A DNA stretch of 64,000 nt from contig NZ_CP082273.1 in NCBI RefSeq assembly GCF_019880385.1, positions 1,240,001 to 1,304,000 of the forward strand. The letters run 5' to 3'. The notes beneath the pieces are model-generated. The model did no database searches. It had not been told where the DNA came from and saw nothing but the letters and a program-made list of their open reading frames with translations. This stretch comes from Nocardioides coralli. Its GTDB lineage: Bacteria; Actinomycetota; Actinomycetes; Propionibacteriales; Nocardioidaceae. Shown piece after piece: positions 26,047 to 35,048 of this stretch. Position 1 is the stretch's first letter. Every line of letters starts with the position of its first letter. Made by a program: the position numbers and the translations under genes.

Positions 26047-26895
26047 TCAGACCAGCGGCAGCCGTTTCTGGCTGCGTGGCAGCTGTTCGTAGCCGCGCGC
26101 CACGGCGTGCTCGAGCAGCGACGGATCCCACGGCCACGTGGCCTCGGTCAGTGCGTCGGCGAGCGGGACGCCGCGTCCGGCGAGGTCGCGGATGGTCTCG
26201 GCCACGACGCCCAGCTCGTCGTGCTGGCGCTCGACGAAGGCGCGGTCGACGAGGGCGCCGTGACCCGGCACCACGACGCTGGTGGGCTTCAGGAGTCCGA
26301 TCACCAGGTCGAGGGTCAGCGGCCAGTCCATCGGGAAGGAGTCCGGACCCAGGGACGGCGGCGCCGACTCCTCGACGAGGTCACCCGCGAGGAGCACGTC
26401 GGCGTCGGGGACCTGCACCACCAGGTCGCCCGCCGTGTGTCCGCGTCCGGGATGGAGCAGCTCCACGACCCGGTCGCCGAGGTCGATGACCCGGACGGAG
26501 GAGAAGGTGTCGTCGGGCAGCACGACCTCCGTCGCGAGCACCTCGTCGCGGTGCGGGTCGTCGGACTCGGCATAGCGCCGCCGGACCCCCTCGGCGCCCG
26601 CGGCGAGCTCGGCGGCTGCCTCCTCGTGCGCGGTGACCGGCACCGCGCCGAACTCCTGGCGCAGCCGTCCGTTGCCGAAGGTGTGGTCGTGGTGCCAGTG
26701 CGTGTTGACGATCCCGATCACGGACCCGGCGGCCAGGCGGCGTACGTCGGCGGCGACCTCACCCGCCGCGGCGGCGGACCCGTGGGTGTCGACGACCAGC
26801 AGCCCCCGGTCACCCCCCACGACGGTCACGTTGAGGTCGAACCACTCGTGCCGCGCGACCCACACCCGGTCCGCGACCTCGTCGAAGTCAGCCAC
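26047..26895 (-). CDS. Metallo-beta-lactamase fold hydrolase
   Basis: A 282-residue MBL-fold protein. The metal motif is NTHWHHDHTFGN (HxHxDH), the second-site residues are in LHPGRGHTAGDL, VLLAGDLVEE and VVPGHG, the full five-motif set. No extra domain is present. The family covers glyoxalase II-like and lactonase-like enzymes; the substrate is unknown. GTG 26895 has TAGGGT 7 bases upstream on the minus strand (26903-26908), a leaderless promoter back to back with the hrcA promoter. The gene reads away from hrcA. Confidence 0.88.
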   Translation of the reverse strand: MADFDEVADRVWVARHEWFDLNVTVVGGDRGLLVVDTHGSAAAAGEVAADVRRLAAGSVIGIVNTHWHHDHTFGNGRLRQEFGAVPVTAHEEAAAELAAGAEGVRRRYAESDDPHRDEVLATEVVLPDDTFSSVRVIDLGDRVVELLHPGRGHTAGDLVVQVPDADVLLAGDLVEESAPPSLGPDSFPMDWPLTLDLVIGLLKPTSVVVPGHGALVDRAFVERQHDELGVVAETIRDLAGRGVPLADALTEATWPWDPSLLEHAVARGYEQLPRSQKRLPLV

Positions 26896-26914
26896 GCCCC
26901 CGACCCTAGTAGGC

Positions 26915-26941
26915 TTGGCACTCAGATCGAGCGAGTGCCAG
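26915..26941 (+). promoter_or_regulatory. CIRCE operator (HrcA-binding site)
   Basis: TTGGCACTC, nine bases, then GAGTGCCAG: 8 of 9 positions of the arms are complementary, against the consensus TTAGCACTC-N9-GAGTGCTAA. TAGGCT at 26910-26915 fits a -10 touching its left end, so bound HrcA would block transcription of hrcA-dnaJ. It is 41 bases before the hrcA start codon. Confidence 0.9.
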
Positions 26942-26981
26942 AATCGTGGGCTGCCGGTCGAGAGCGTGAGGAGGTGTCGGC

Positions 26982-27986
26982 GTGCAGGACGATCGTCGTC
27001 TCGCCGTCCTCCGCGCGATCGTCGAGGACTACGTGGCCACCGAGGAGCCAGTCGGCTCGAAGGCACTGGTGGAGCGCCACCGGCTCGGTGTCTCCCCGGC
27101 GACGGTCCGCAACGACATGGCCGCGCTCGAGGAGGAGGGCTACATCACGCAGCCCCACACCAGCGCCGGCCGGGTGCCGACCGACAAGGGCTACCGGCTC
27201 TTCGTCGACCGGCTCACCGCGATCAAGCCGATGACCCCGGCCGAGCGCCGCGCGATCGCCACCATCCTCGACGGCGCGGTCGACCTCGACGACGTCGTCA
27301 ACCGCTCGGTGCGGCTGCTCGCGCAGCTCACCCGGCAGGTCGCCGTCGTCCAGTACCCCACCCTGAGCCGCAGCACGGTCCGCCACGTCGAGCTCGTGGC
27401 CCTGGCCCCCACGCGGGTCCTGGCCGTGCTCATCCTCAGCACCGGGCGGGTCGAGCAGCGCATCGTCGAGGTGAGCGCCCCGCTCACCGACGACTCGCTC
27501 GCCGACCTGCGCAACGCCGTCAACCGGGCGGCCGCCGGCGCCGTGATCGCCGAGGCCGTCACCTCCCTCGGCCAGCTCGCGGTCGAGCAGCCGACGACCG
27601 CGTCCCTGGCCGAGGCGCTCGCCGAGGCCATGACCGACCACCGCTCCGACGAGCGGATCGTCGTCGGCGGCGCCGCCAACCTGGCCCGCTTCGGGACCAG
27701 CTTCGAGTCCGACGTCCGCCCGCTCCTCGAGGCGCTCGAGGAGCACGTCGTCCTGCTCAAGCTGCTCGGCGAGGTCACCGGCGACACCGTGACCGTCCGG
27801 ATCGGTCACGAGGGCCCCTACCAGGAGCTGTCGACGACGTCGGTCGTCGCCACCGGCTACGGGCCCGGCGACGAGGCGCTCGCGACCCTCGGGATCGTGG
27901 GCCCCACCCGCATGGACTACCCCGGCACGATGGCCGCGGTCCGGGCCGTGGCCCGCTACGTGTCCCGGATCCTCGACGAGGCCTGA
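26982..27986 (+). CDS. hrcA: Heat-inducible transcriptional repressor HrcA
   Basis: A 334-residue repressor of heat-shock genes that needs GroEL for activity. The winged-helix domain begins at the N-terminus ([64 protein letters not shown]). It is followed by the HrcA-specific dimerisation and GAF-like domain to about residue 330. GTG 26982 follows GAGGAGG at 26968-26974 with a 7-base spacer. It is autoregulated through the CIRCE site upstream. dnaJ follows after 33 bp. Confidence 0.97.
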   Translation: MQDDRRLAVLRAIVEDYVATEEPVGSKALVERHRLGVSPATVRNDMAALEEEGYITQPHTSAGRVPTDKGYRLFVDRLTAIKPMTPAERRAIATILDGAVDLDDVVNRSVRLLAQLTRQVAVVQYPTLSRSTVRHVELVALAPTRVLAVLILSTGRVEQRIVEVSAPLTDDSLADLRNAVNRAAAGAVIAEAVTSLGQLAVEQPTTASLAEALAEAMTDHRSDERIVVGGAANLARFGTSFESDVRPLLEALEEHVVLLKLLGEVTGDTVTVRIGHEGPYQELSTTSVVATGYGPGDEALATLGIVGPTRMDYPGTMAAVRAVARYVSRILDEA

Positions 27987-28019
27987 GGGCCACCACCTCC
28001 GACCAGAAGGAAGCAGTTC

Positions 28020-29189
28020 TTGAGCCAGGACCCCTACGACCTCCTGGGTGTCGACCGCGACGCCGACGGCGACGCCATCAAGAAGGCCTACCGCAAGCTC
28101 GCGCGCCAGTACCACCCCGACGTCAATCCCGACCCGGCGTCGCAGGAGCGCTTCAAGGAGATCTCGCGCGCCTACGAGGTGTTGTCGGACCCGCAGAAGC
28201 GGGCGGCGTACGACCGGGGCGGCGACCCCTTCGGCGGGGTCGGCGGCTTCGGCCAGGGCGCGGGCTTCTCCTTCACCGACATCATGGACGCCTTCTTCGG
28301 CGGCGGTGCGGGCCCGACCCAGGGTCGCGGGCCCCGGTCGCGGGTGCGTCGTGGGCAGGACGCGCTGATCCGGATCGAGGTCGACCTCGCGGAGGCGGCC
28401 TTCGGCGTGACCCGCGAGCTCAAGGTCGACACGGCCGTCGTCTGCGGCACCTGCCACGGCGAGGGGGCCGCTCCGGGCAGCAAGCCCGTGACCTGTGAGA
28501 CGTGCCGGGGTGCCGGCGAGGTCGCCCACGTGCAGCGGTCCTTCCTCGGTGAGGTCCGCACGCTGCGGCCCTGCGCGGCCTGCCGCGGCTTCGGCACGGT
28601 CATCCCCGACCCCTGCCGGGAGTGCTCCGGCGACGGCCGGGTGCGCTCACGTCGCACCCTCACCGTCAAGATCCCCGCCGGGGTGGACACCGGCACCCGG
28701 GTGCAGCTCACCGAGCAGGGCGAGGTCGGCCCGGGCGGAGGCCCGCCCGGCGACCTCTACGTCGAAATCGGGGTGGCCCCGCACGAGACCTTCACCCGGC
28801 AGGGCGACGACCTGCACTGCACCGTCACGGTGCCGATGACCGCGGCTGCGCTCGGGACCACCCTGACGCTGCCGACGCTCGAGGCCGACCTGGTCGCCGA
28901 CCCCGACGACACCGAGGTCGAGACGGAGTTCGAGCTCGAGGTGCGGGCCGGCACCCAGTCCGGCTCCGAGCAGGTGCTGCGCGGCCGCGGCGTCCCCGGG
29001 CTGCGCGGGGGGCGGGGCGACCTGGTGGTCCACCTGGTCGTGGAGACCCCGACCCGGCTCGACCCGCGCCAGGAGGAGCTGCTGCGCGAGCTGGCAGCGA
29101 TCCGCGGCGAGGAGCAGCCGAGCGGGCAGGTGCGGCCCTCGCAGAAGTCGGTCTTCGGCCGGCTGCGCGACGCCTTCAACACCCACTGA
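28020..29189 (+). CDS. dnaJ: Chaperone protein DnaJ (DnaJ2 type)
   Basis: A 389-residue type I J-protein, co-chaperone of DnaK. The J domain has HPD in [11 protein letters not shown] short Gly/Phe region ([14 protein letters not shown]) leads to four zinc-finger repeats: [24 protein letters not shown] and CRECSGDG. Two beta-sandwich substrate domains complete it. The start is TTG 28020, with AAGGAAG 6-12 bases before it. It is the second gene of the hrcA operon, the paralogue usually found with hrcA rather than the dnaK-grpE copy. Confidence 0.96.
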   Translation: MSQDPYDLLGVDRDADGDAIKKAYRKLARQYHPDVNPDPASQERFKEISRAYEVLSDPQKRAAYDRGGDPFGGVGGFGQGAGFSFTDIMDAFFGGGAGPTQGRGPRSRVRRGQDALIRIEVDLAEAAFGVTRELKVDTAVVCGTCHGEGAAPGSKPVTCETCRGAGEVAHVQRSFLGEVRTLRPCAACRGFGTVIPDPCRECSGDGRVRSRRTLTVKIPAGVDTGTRVQLTEQGEVGPGGGPPGDLYVEIGVAPHETFTRQGDDLHCTVTVPMTAAALGTTLTLPTLEADLVADPDDTEVETEFELEVRAGTQSGSEQVLRGRGVPGLRGGRGDLVVHLVVETPTRLDPRQEELLRELAAIRGEEQPSGQVRPSQKSVFGRLRDAFNTH

Positions 29190-29191
29190 CG

Positions 29192-29932
29192 ATGTCGCTG
29201 CCCGTGCACCTCGCGCCCCTGCCCGACGGGGTCGCAGCCGGGTCGGTGGTCGAGGTGACCGGCGACGAGGCCCACCACGCCGTCGCCGTGCGCCGGTTGC
29301 GCGTGGGGGAGCAGGTGGTGCTGACCGACGGCCGTGGCACCGCGGTGACCGGGGCGGTCGAGGAGGTCGGCAAGCGGGCGTTCTCGGTCCGGGTGGCCGA
29401 CGTACGCCGGGAGCAGGCGCCCGAACCGGAGCTCGTGGTGGTCCAGGCGCTCCCCAAGGGTGACCGCGGCGAGCTCGCCGTCGAGGTGCTCACCGAGGTC
29501 GGCGTCGCCCGGATCGTGCCCTGGGCCGCGGCGCGCTGCGTGGCGGTCTGGAAGGGCGAGCGGGCCGAGAAGTCCCTGGGCCGGTGGCGGGCGACCGCGC
29601 GGGAGGCCGGCAAGCAGGCCCGTCGGGTGTGGTCGGCCGAGGTCGACCCGCTGGCCCGCACCCCCGAGGTGGTCTCGCTGGTGGAGGGCGCCGCAGCGGC
29701 GTACGTGCTGCACGAGGCGGCCACCGAGCCGCTGGCGGGGCGAGCGGTGCCCGAGCGGGGCCGGATCGTGCTGGTGGTCGGCCCGGAGGGCGGGCTGACC
29801 GACGAGGAGGTGGCGAGCCTCGCGGCCGCCGGGGCCCGTCCGGTGCGGTTGGGCACCGAGGTGCTGCGGACCTCGACGGCCGGGGTGGCCGCGGCGGCGG
29901 CGTTGCTCTCGCGGACCGCCCGCTGGGCCTGA
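29192..29932 (+). CDS. rsmE: 16S rRNA (uracil-1498-N3)-methyltransferase
   Basis: SPOUT-class methyltransferase of 246 residues that methylates U1498 of 16S rRNA. Seen: TGDEAHHAVAVRRLRVGEQV near the N-terminus (PUA-like domain), VQALPKGDRGELAVEVLTEVGV, and the knot with VLVVGPEGGLTDEEV and LGTEVLRTSTAGVAAAA. The ATG is three bases after the dnaJ stop, so hrcA-dnaJ-rsmE form one operon. The stop faces a reverse-strand lipoprotein gene after 9 bp, with no terminator visible between. Confidence 0.95.
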   Translation: MSLPVHLAPLPDGVAAGSVVEVTGDEAHHAVAVRRLRVGEQVVLTDGRGTAVTGAVEEVGKRAFSVRVADVRREQAPEPELVVVQALPKGDRGELAVEVLTEVGVARIVPWAAARCVAVWKGERAEKSLGRWRATAREAGKQARRVWSAEVDPLARTPEVVSLVEGAAAAYVLHEAATEPLAGRAVPERGRIVLVVGPEGGLTDEEVASLAAAGARPVRLGTEVLRTSTAGVAAAAALLSRTARWA

Positions 29933-29941
29933 GCCCACGAC

Positions 29942-30856
29942 TCAGCCGACGCGGAACTTCTTGTCGTCGGTCATGGCGCCGACGCCCTCGGTGCCACCGG
30001 TGGGGTCGTCCGTGGTGACCCAGATCGTGTAGTCCCCGGGAGCGAGGTCGCTGACGTCCACCTCGACCTCGAACGGGAACAGCCGGTCGCCCATCCAGCC
30101 CGCCATGGTGGCGAAGCCCTCCTTGACGACCGCGTCACCGCGGCGCACCTCCCACCCGAGGTTGGCCTCGAAGCTGTTGCCGACGCCAGTCACCTCGAGC
30201 GTCCCGCCGTCGACCACCGCACCCTGCTCGGGGGTGGTGATGCTGACGTGGGAGAGCACCCGGAGCATCGAGCCCTGCGCGAGGGGCTCGGAGGTGGGTA
30301 CGCCGAACACCTGGTCGATCGGGTTGTCGGTGGTGCGGAACTGCACCGGGGCCCGCTCCTGCACGGCCGCCTGCACGGTGTAGATGACCTGCTCGACGGC
30401 GGCGCGGGCCTCGGCCTGCGACATCCCCTCGGGGCGGTTGCGCGCCGTCGGGTCCACGACGACCGACACGACCTCGCCGTCGTAGGAGGCGGACCGGAGC
30501 TCTGCCTCCTGCCACGCGGTGCGGTAGTCGGGGTCCAGCGGGGTGCTCTGCAGCAGCGTGACGGCGGCCTCGAGCGGCTCGCCGGCCGCCCGCTGGAACT
30601 CGCGGTAGAGGCGCGGACCGGCGCGCTCGGTGTCGCCGATGTAGTAGACCGCGGCGGTCCGCTCCTCCGGGGCCGCGTCCTCCGACCCGGAGGGGTCGGC
30701 GACGGGTGAGTCGTCGGGCTCCTGCCCGGCCGGGGTCCGGTCGGCCGGGTCCTCGGCGACGGGCGTGGGGTCCTCGGCGCAGCCGGCCAGCAGCACGAGC
30801 AGGGCGGCGGCGACGGTGGTGCGCAGTGTCATGGCGGTCATGGTGGTGCCTTTCAC
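29942..30856 (-). CDS. GerMN/Gmad2-type lipoprotein
   Basis: A 304-residue lipoprotein: signal peptide with lipobox LLAGC (Cys at about residue 26), an acidic linker, a GerMN-like domain (AAVYYIGDTERAGPRLYREF to about residue 190), and a C-terminal Ig-like Gmad2-type domain (about 205-302; SITTPEQGAVVDGGTLEVTG, SFEANLGWEV, MAGWMGDRLFPFEVEVDV). Its closest visible relative is the next gene upstream; they share VFGVPTSEP-type and GWMGDRLFPF motifs. The start GTG overlaps that gene's stop as GTGA. It is probably exported to the outer face of the membrane. Binding partner unknown. Confidence 0.82.
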   Translation of the reverse strand: MKGTTMTAMTLRTTVAAALLVLLAGCAEDPTPVAEDPADRTPAGQEPDDSPVADPSGSEDAAPEERTAAVYYIGDTERAGPRLYREFQRAAGEPLEAAVTLLQSTPLDPDYRTAWQEAELRSASYDGEVVSVVVDPTARNRPEGMSQAEARAAVEQVIYTVQAAVQERAPVQFRTTDNPIDQVFGVPTSEPLAQGSMLRVLSHVSITTPEQGAVVDGGTLEVTGVGNSFEANLGWEVRRGDAVVKEGFATMAGWMGDRLFPFEVEVDVSDLAPGDYTIWVTTDDPTGGTEGVGAMTDDKKFRVG

Positions 30857-31902
30857 TCGATGACGACGGTCCGGGTGTCGGAGTAGGCGCCGGGCCCCTC
30901 CGCACCTCCGGTCGGGTCGTCGGTCTGGACGGTCAGCGTGTAGGTGCCGGGGGTGAGTGAGGAGATGTCGATCTCCCCGGAGAACGGGAAGAGCCGGTCG
31001 CCCATCCAGCCCTCGGCCGTGAAGAAGCCGGGCTCGAGGGCCCGTCCGTCCGCGGACTCGACAGCCCAGAGGACGTTCGCCTCGAACGAGTTCGCCACTC
31101 CCTCGACCGGCAGGACGTCGCCGCTGACGGTGACGCCCTCGGCGGGCGTGGTCAGGTTGACCAGGGCCAGCGTCTCGAGCGCGGGTCCGGCGGTCACCGG
31201 CTCCGACGTCGGTACGCCGAGCACCCGGTCGACCGGCTCGCCGTCGGCCACGAAGCGGACGGGGGCGCGGGCCTGCACGGCGCCCTGCAGCGTGCGGACG
31301 ACCTGGTCCACGGCGAGCCGGGCCTCGGTCTCGTCGAGGCCCTCGGGGAGGTCACTCACCGCGGGGTCGACCTCGACGGTGATCTCGCCGTCGGCACCGC
31401 TGCCGTCGTAGGCCGCCGAGCGCAGCTGGTCGGCCCGCCACGCCGTGCGGTAGTCGGGGTCCTGGGGAACCGTCGACAGCAGCTCCACGGCTGCCGTGAG
31501 CGGGTCGCCGAGGCCCTGCCGGAACTCCCGGTAGAGGCGGACCCCGGTCGGGGTGTCGCCGAGGTAGTAGACGCCGACGGCGGTGCCTGCGGGGTCGGTG
31601 GGGTCGGGAGCGCCGGAGTCCTCGGTCGCCGACACCTCGCCGGAGGGCGATCCGGCCGGCCCGGGCTCCTCGCTCGTCAACCGGTCGCCGCTCACGAGGG
31701 CGATCGCCGTCACCACAGCAGCGGCGGCGACCATCGCGCCACCGGTGGCCAGCAGCCACGGACGCCGTGGCGTCGGCGCGGTGAGGGCCCGCAGCTCCTC
31801 GAACCGGTCGGTGGGCTCGACGTCGTCGACGGCCTCGGAGATCAGGCGGGAGAGCTCCCGGTCGATCCCGGGGTCGGACCAGCGGTCGTCGTGGGGGCTC
31901 AT
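30853..31902 (-). CDS. Membrane protein with GerMN/Gmad2 domains, candidate anti-sigma factor
   Basis: A 349-residue protein: cytosolic N-terminus (MSPHDDRWSDPGIDRELSRL, about 1-68) as in membrane-bound anti-sigma factors but without an HxxxCxxC zinc motif, one transmembrane segment at about 70-92 (LLATGGAMVAAAAVVTAIALV), then GerMN-like and Ig-like Gmad2-type domains outside. It lies between a sigma factor gene (ATGA overlap upstream) and its lipoprotein paralogue (GTGA overlap downstream). The position is that of an anti-sigma factor; that role is inferred from context. Confidence 0.78.
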   Translation of the reverse strand: MSPHDDRWSDPGIDRELSRLISEAVDDVEPTDRFEELRALTAPTPRRPWLLATGGAMVAAAAVVTAIALVSGDRLTSEEPGPAGSPSGEVSATEDSGAPDPTDPAGTAVGVYYLGDTPTGVRLYREFRQGLGDPLTAAVELLSTVPQDPDYRTAWRADQLRSAAYDGSGADGEITVEVDPAVSDLPEGLDETEARLAVDQVVRTLQGAVQARAPVRFVADGEPVDRVLGVPTSEPVTAGPALETLALVNLTTPAEGVTVSGDVLPVEGVANSFEANVLWAVESADGRALEPGFFTAEGWMGDRLFPFSGEIDISSLTPGTYTLTVQTDDPTGGAEGPGAYSDTRTVVIE

Positions 31903-32429
31903 GGCCGGTCCTCCAGGTAGTCGGAGAGGCGTTCGCGCAGGGCCGCCGCCCCGCGGGACGCATGGCTCTTGACCGCGCCGCGGCTGATGCCGAGCGCGTC
32001 GGCGATCTCGGCCTCGGACAGCTCGGCGTAGTAGCGCAGGGCCATCACCTCGCGCTGCCGACCGGGGAGCGAGCGCAGGGCCGCCAGCACGGCCTCGCGA
32101 CGATCGCGGACGAGGGCCGAGTCGTCGGCGCCCGGCACGGGGTCGGTGACCCCGCGCTGGGCGGCGGCGTGGCGGGCGACGACGGCCCGGTGTCGCAGGG
32201 CGGAGCGGGAGCGGTTGACGACCGTCTGGCGCAGGTAGGCGAGGCCACGGTCGGGGTCCCGCAGCCGCCGCCACCGGGAGTGCACGGCCACGAACGCGTC
32301 CTGCACGATCTCCTCGGCCAGGCCGACGTCATGCACCAGCAGCACCGCGAGCCGGACCAGCGACCGCCAGTGAGCGGCGTACAGCTGCTCCAGGGCGGTG
32401 TCGGCGTCCCACGCCGTCTCGCCGGTCAC
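31899..32429 (-). CDS. ECF RNA polymerase sigma factor (SigE-family type)
   Basis: A 176-residue sigma-70 family protein with region 2 (LEQLYAAHWRSLVRLAVLLVHD, then AEEIVQDAFVAVHSRWRRL) and region 4 (LRSLPGRQREVMALRYYAELSEAEIADALGISRGAVKSHASRG, about residues 115-158). No extra C-terminal domain is present. TAGCGT on the minus strand (32464-32469) is the likely -10; it overlaps the upstream GTG 32465, so I prefer GTG 32429. A nine-codon ORF from ATG 32455 ends over that GTG. The stop overlaps the next gene. The operon is sigma, membrane GerMN protein, GerMN lipoprotein. Confidence 0.88.
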   Translation of the reverse strand: MTGETAWDADTALEQLYAAHWRSLVRLAVLLVHDVGLAEEIVQDAFVAVHSRWRRLRDPDRGLAYLRQTVVNRSRSALRHRAVVARHAAAQRGVTDPVPGADDSALVRDRREAVLAALRSLPGRQREVMALRYYAELSEAEIADALGISRGAVKSHASRGAAALRERLSDYLEDRP

Positions 32430-32455
32430 GGCCCGCCAGGGGGCTGGGTCTGCAT
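32426..32455 (-). CDS. Possible nine-codon upstream ORF of the sigma factor operon
   Basis: ATG at 32455 opens MQTQPPGGP and its TGA overlaps the proposed sigma factor GTG (GTGA). TAGCGT is 8 bases upstream, so this ATG would be close to the transcript's 5' end. It may couple translation into the sigma gene. No ribosome site precedes the sigma GTG. Speculative. Confidence 0.3.
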   Translation of the reverse strand: MQTQPPGGP

Positions 32456-32603
32456 GCGTCAGCACGCTAGTGGCACGCGCGAGCAGGCGGCGGGGTTGAC
32501 ACGGCGCGCTGGGCGATTCGCCGTACACGGGGAGGCTCGGCGGCCTACCGTTGGCCCACCACCACTCGGCTCCCGGAGACACCCGCCGGAGAGGAGAAGA
32601 CGC

Positions 32604-34691
32604 ATGCGGCAACGACGGCGGCTGCTCCTGCTGCCAGCGCTCGCGCTCCTCGGGGTCTTCTACGCCTTCTCGCTCGCCGAGGGGACGCGCCTCGACCTCG
32701 ACGTCGCCCTGGTGTTCCCGACGGGCGTGCTGGGTGCCGGCATCCTGCTGGCCACCGGTGTCGCCCGTGACCGCGACTGGGGCGCCCTCGCCGTCGGTGC
32801 GCTGGTCCTCGGGGTCGGGCTGTGGGCCGACCAGGGGTGGGTCTGGGCCACGGGCCTCGCGCTCGCCGCCACGGGCGAGGCGTGGCTCCTCGCCCGGATC
32901 GCCTCGCGCGGGCGCGACGAGCCGGCGGGCCTGCGCTCCTTCCCGGAGGCGATCCTGGTCATGGGCGGCGTCCTGGCCGCCAACGTGTGGCGGCTCGCCG
33001 CCCTCGGTCTCTTCGTCGCCTTCTTCGGTGAGCCCCTGGACGCGCGACAGCTGTTCGTGGTCGCCGGCGCCGGGATCGCGGGAGCTCTCGCGGGGCTGCC
33101 GCCCTTCCTCAGGCTCGCCACGCGCCCCCGGGCGGCGTCGGTCCCCGAGGCCGTGGCCTACTGGATCGGCCTGCCGACGGCGGTGCTGCTGGTGTTCCTG
33201 CCCGGTGGCCGCCCGGAGCTGATGTTCGGGGTGATCACCCTGCTGGCCTGGCTGGCCTTCCGGAGCGCGATGTGGGAGACGGTCGTCCACAACGCCGTGG
33301 TCGCCACCGTCGCGATCTCCGCGACGGCCTACGGCTACGGCCCGATCCACGCGCTGGTCACCGACTCCGGGTTCAGCCCCGAGCGTGCCCTGACGGTCGG
33401 CTTCGGGTTCGTCACCGCGTGCGCGCTCTGCGCGCTGCCGCTGAGCGTGATGATGGCCGACCAGTACGCCGAGCAGCAGGCCTTCTCCGCCCAGCGCTCC
33501 ATGCTCAACGACGTCCTGGAGTCGGCCGGCTCGACCGTCATCATCGCCACCGACCCGCAGGGCAGGATCACCCTGTTCAACACGGGCGCCAAGACCATCC
33601 TCGGCTACGACGAGGACGAGGTCGTCGGGAAGTCGCCGGCGGTCTTCCTCGATCCCCAGGAGCTGGCCAACTGGGCGCTCGCCCTCCGCACGGAGGCCGA
33701 CTTCGGCCAGGTCTGCCGGGCCCTGATCTGGTCCGGGAAGTCCGAGCCGATGGACTGGACCTACCTGCGCAAGGACGGCGAGCGGCGACTGCTGTCGATG
33801 ACGATCTCGCCGATCCAGACCGAGCACGGGACGATCACCGGCTACCTGTGTGCGGCGCGGGACGTCACCGAGCGCGTGCAGGCCGAGCAGGCGCTGCAGA
33901 CGGCGCTGGCCCACGAGCAGGAGGCGGTCGAGCGGCTCAAGGCCGTCGACGGGGTCAAGGACCAGTTCGTCGCGACCGTGAGCCACGAGCTGCGGACCCC
34001 GATGGCGAGCATCATCGGCTACACCGAGATGCTGCAGGACGCCCTCGCCGACCACCCGAACGCCCGGGCGCTGCTCGACTTCCTCGACCGGATCGACCGC
34101 AACGGCAACCGGATGCTCGTGCTGATCCAGGACCTGCTGACCCTGTCGCGGGTCGAGTCGCACGACCTCGAGCTGGTCCCCGAGGTCGTCGACCTCCGCG
34201 ACCTGGTCACCGGTGCCTACGACGACCTCCGCACCCGCCTCGGCGACCGTCGCCTCGACGTCTCGCTGCGGGTGCCACCCTCCCCGGTGACCACCGAGTG
34301 CGACCCGCGCATGATCGAGCAGGTCATCACCAACCTCATGAGCAACGCGGTCAAGTTCACCCCCGACGGCGGGCGGATCATGATCTCGCTCCGCTCCAAC
34401 GGCACCACCAGCCGCTTCGTGGTGAGCGACAACGGTCTGGGCATCTCCGAGACCGACCAGGAGCGCCTGTTCAGCCGCTTCTTCCGGACCTTCGAGGCGG
34501 AGACACGCCAGATCCAGGGGTCTGGACTCGGCCTCACGATCGTGCAGGCGATCGTCGCGGTGCACGGCGGCTCGATCACCGTCGACAGCGCGGTCGGGCG
34601 CGGCTCCACCTTTGCCGTCGAGCTGCCGTGCCGGCTCGACGACGCGGCTCGCGAACCGGCATGGGAGCAGGGTGCTCCGCTCGTCTCCTAG
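32604..34691 (+). CDS. PAS-domain membrane sensor histidine kinase
   Basis: A 695-residue kinase with an N-terminal membrane sensor of about eight hydrophobic segments (residues 8-300, MASE1-like in general form), a PAS domain (STVIIATDPQGRITLFNTGAKTILGY, about 312-430), HisKA with an intact H-box VSHELRTPMASI, and HATPase with N-box (NLMSNAVKFTP), G1 (VSDNGLGIS), F-box (LFSRFFRT) and G2 (GSGLGLTIVQ). ATG 32604 has GAGGAGAAG 5 bases upstream. No response regulator is adjacent. It reads away from the sigma factor operon. Confidence 0.92.
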   Translation: MRQRRRLLLLPALALLGVFYAFSLAEGTRLDLDVALVFPTGVLGAGILLATGVARDRDWGALAVGALVLGVGLWADQGWVWATGLALAATGEAWLLARIASRGRDEPAGLRSFPEAILVMGGVLAANVWRLAALGLFVAFFGEPLDARQLFVVAGAGIAGALAGLPPFLRLATRPRAASVPEAVAYWIGLPTAVLLVFLPGGRPELMFGVITLLAWLAFRSAMWETVVHNAVVATVAISATAYGYGPIHALVTDSGFSPERALTVGFGFVTACALCALPLSVMMADQYAEQQAFSAQRSMLNDVLESAGSTVIIATDPQGRITLFNTGAKTILGYDEDEVVGKSPAVFLDPQELANWALALRTEADFGQVCRALIWSGKSEPMDWTYLRKDGERRLLSMTISPIQTEHGTITGYLCAARDVTERVQAEQALQTALAHEQEAVERLKAVDGVKDQFVATVSHELRTPMASIIGYTEMLQDALADHPNARALLDFLDRIDRNGNRMLVLIQDLLTLSRVESHDLELVPEVVDLRDLVTGAYDDLRTRLGDRRLDVSLRVPPSPVTTECDPRMIEQVITNLMSNAVKFTPDGGRIMISLRSNGTTSRFVVSDNGLGISETDQERLFSRFFRTFEAETRQIQGSGLGLTIVQAIVAVHGGSITVDSAVGRGSTFAVELPCRLDDAAREPAWEQGAPLVS

Positions 34692-34694
34692 GCT
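34689..34694 (+). promoter_or_regulatory. -10 hexamer for the leaderless HIT gene
   Basis: TAGGCT overlaps the kinase stop codon and lies 6 bases before the ATG at 34701. Confidence 0.45.
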
Positions 34695-34700
34695 GGTGGC

Positions 34701-35048
34701 ATGACCGGCGACGAGGACTGCGTCTTCTGCAAGATCGTGTCGGGGGAGATCCCCGGTGACGTCGTCCTCTCGACCGACGAGGTCGTCGCCTTCCGCGACC
34801 TCCAACCCGTGGCGCCCACCCACGTCCTGGTGGTGCCGCGGGCCCACGCTCCCGATGCCGCCGCCACCGCGGCTGACGACCCGGCCCTTCTGGGCGCACT
34901 GGTCTCGGCCGGCGCCGAGGTGGCCCGTCAGGAGGGGGTCAGCGACTACCGCCTCGTGCTCAACACCGGCGCCGAGGCGGGCCAGAGCGTCTTCCACACC
35001 CACTTGCACGTCCTCGGGGGTCGCGCCTTCAGCTGGCCGCCCGGGTGA
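34701..35048 (+). CDS. HIT family nucleotide hydrolase/transferase
   Basis: A 115-residue histidine triad protein of the HINT type. CVFCKIVSGEIP near the N-terminus is typical, and the triad is HTHLHVLGG with catalytic His in the middle. Members hydrolyse adenosine phosphoramidates or related nucleotides. A gene of this family usually lies between rsmE and phoH in actinobacteria. The stop overlaps the next gene as GTGA, so the monooxygenase-like lipoprotein is translated with it. Confidence 0.94.
   Translation: MTGDEDCVFCKIVSGEIPGDVVLSTDEVVAFRDLQPVAPTHVLVVPRAHAPDAAATAADDPALLGALVSAGAEVARQEGVSDYRLVLNTGAEAGQSVFHTHLHVLGGRAFSWPPG

Noticed and set aside
32496..32501. TTGACA as the -35 of a promoter for the PAS kinase at 32604
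   Set aside because: No acceptable -10 is found 16-19 bases downstream (GC-only sequence), so the match is probably accidental.
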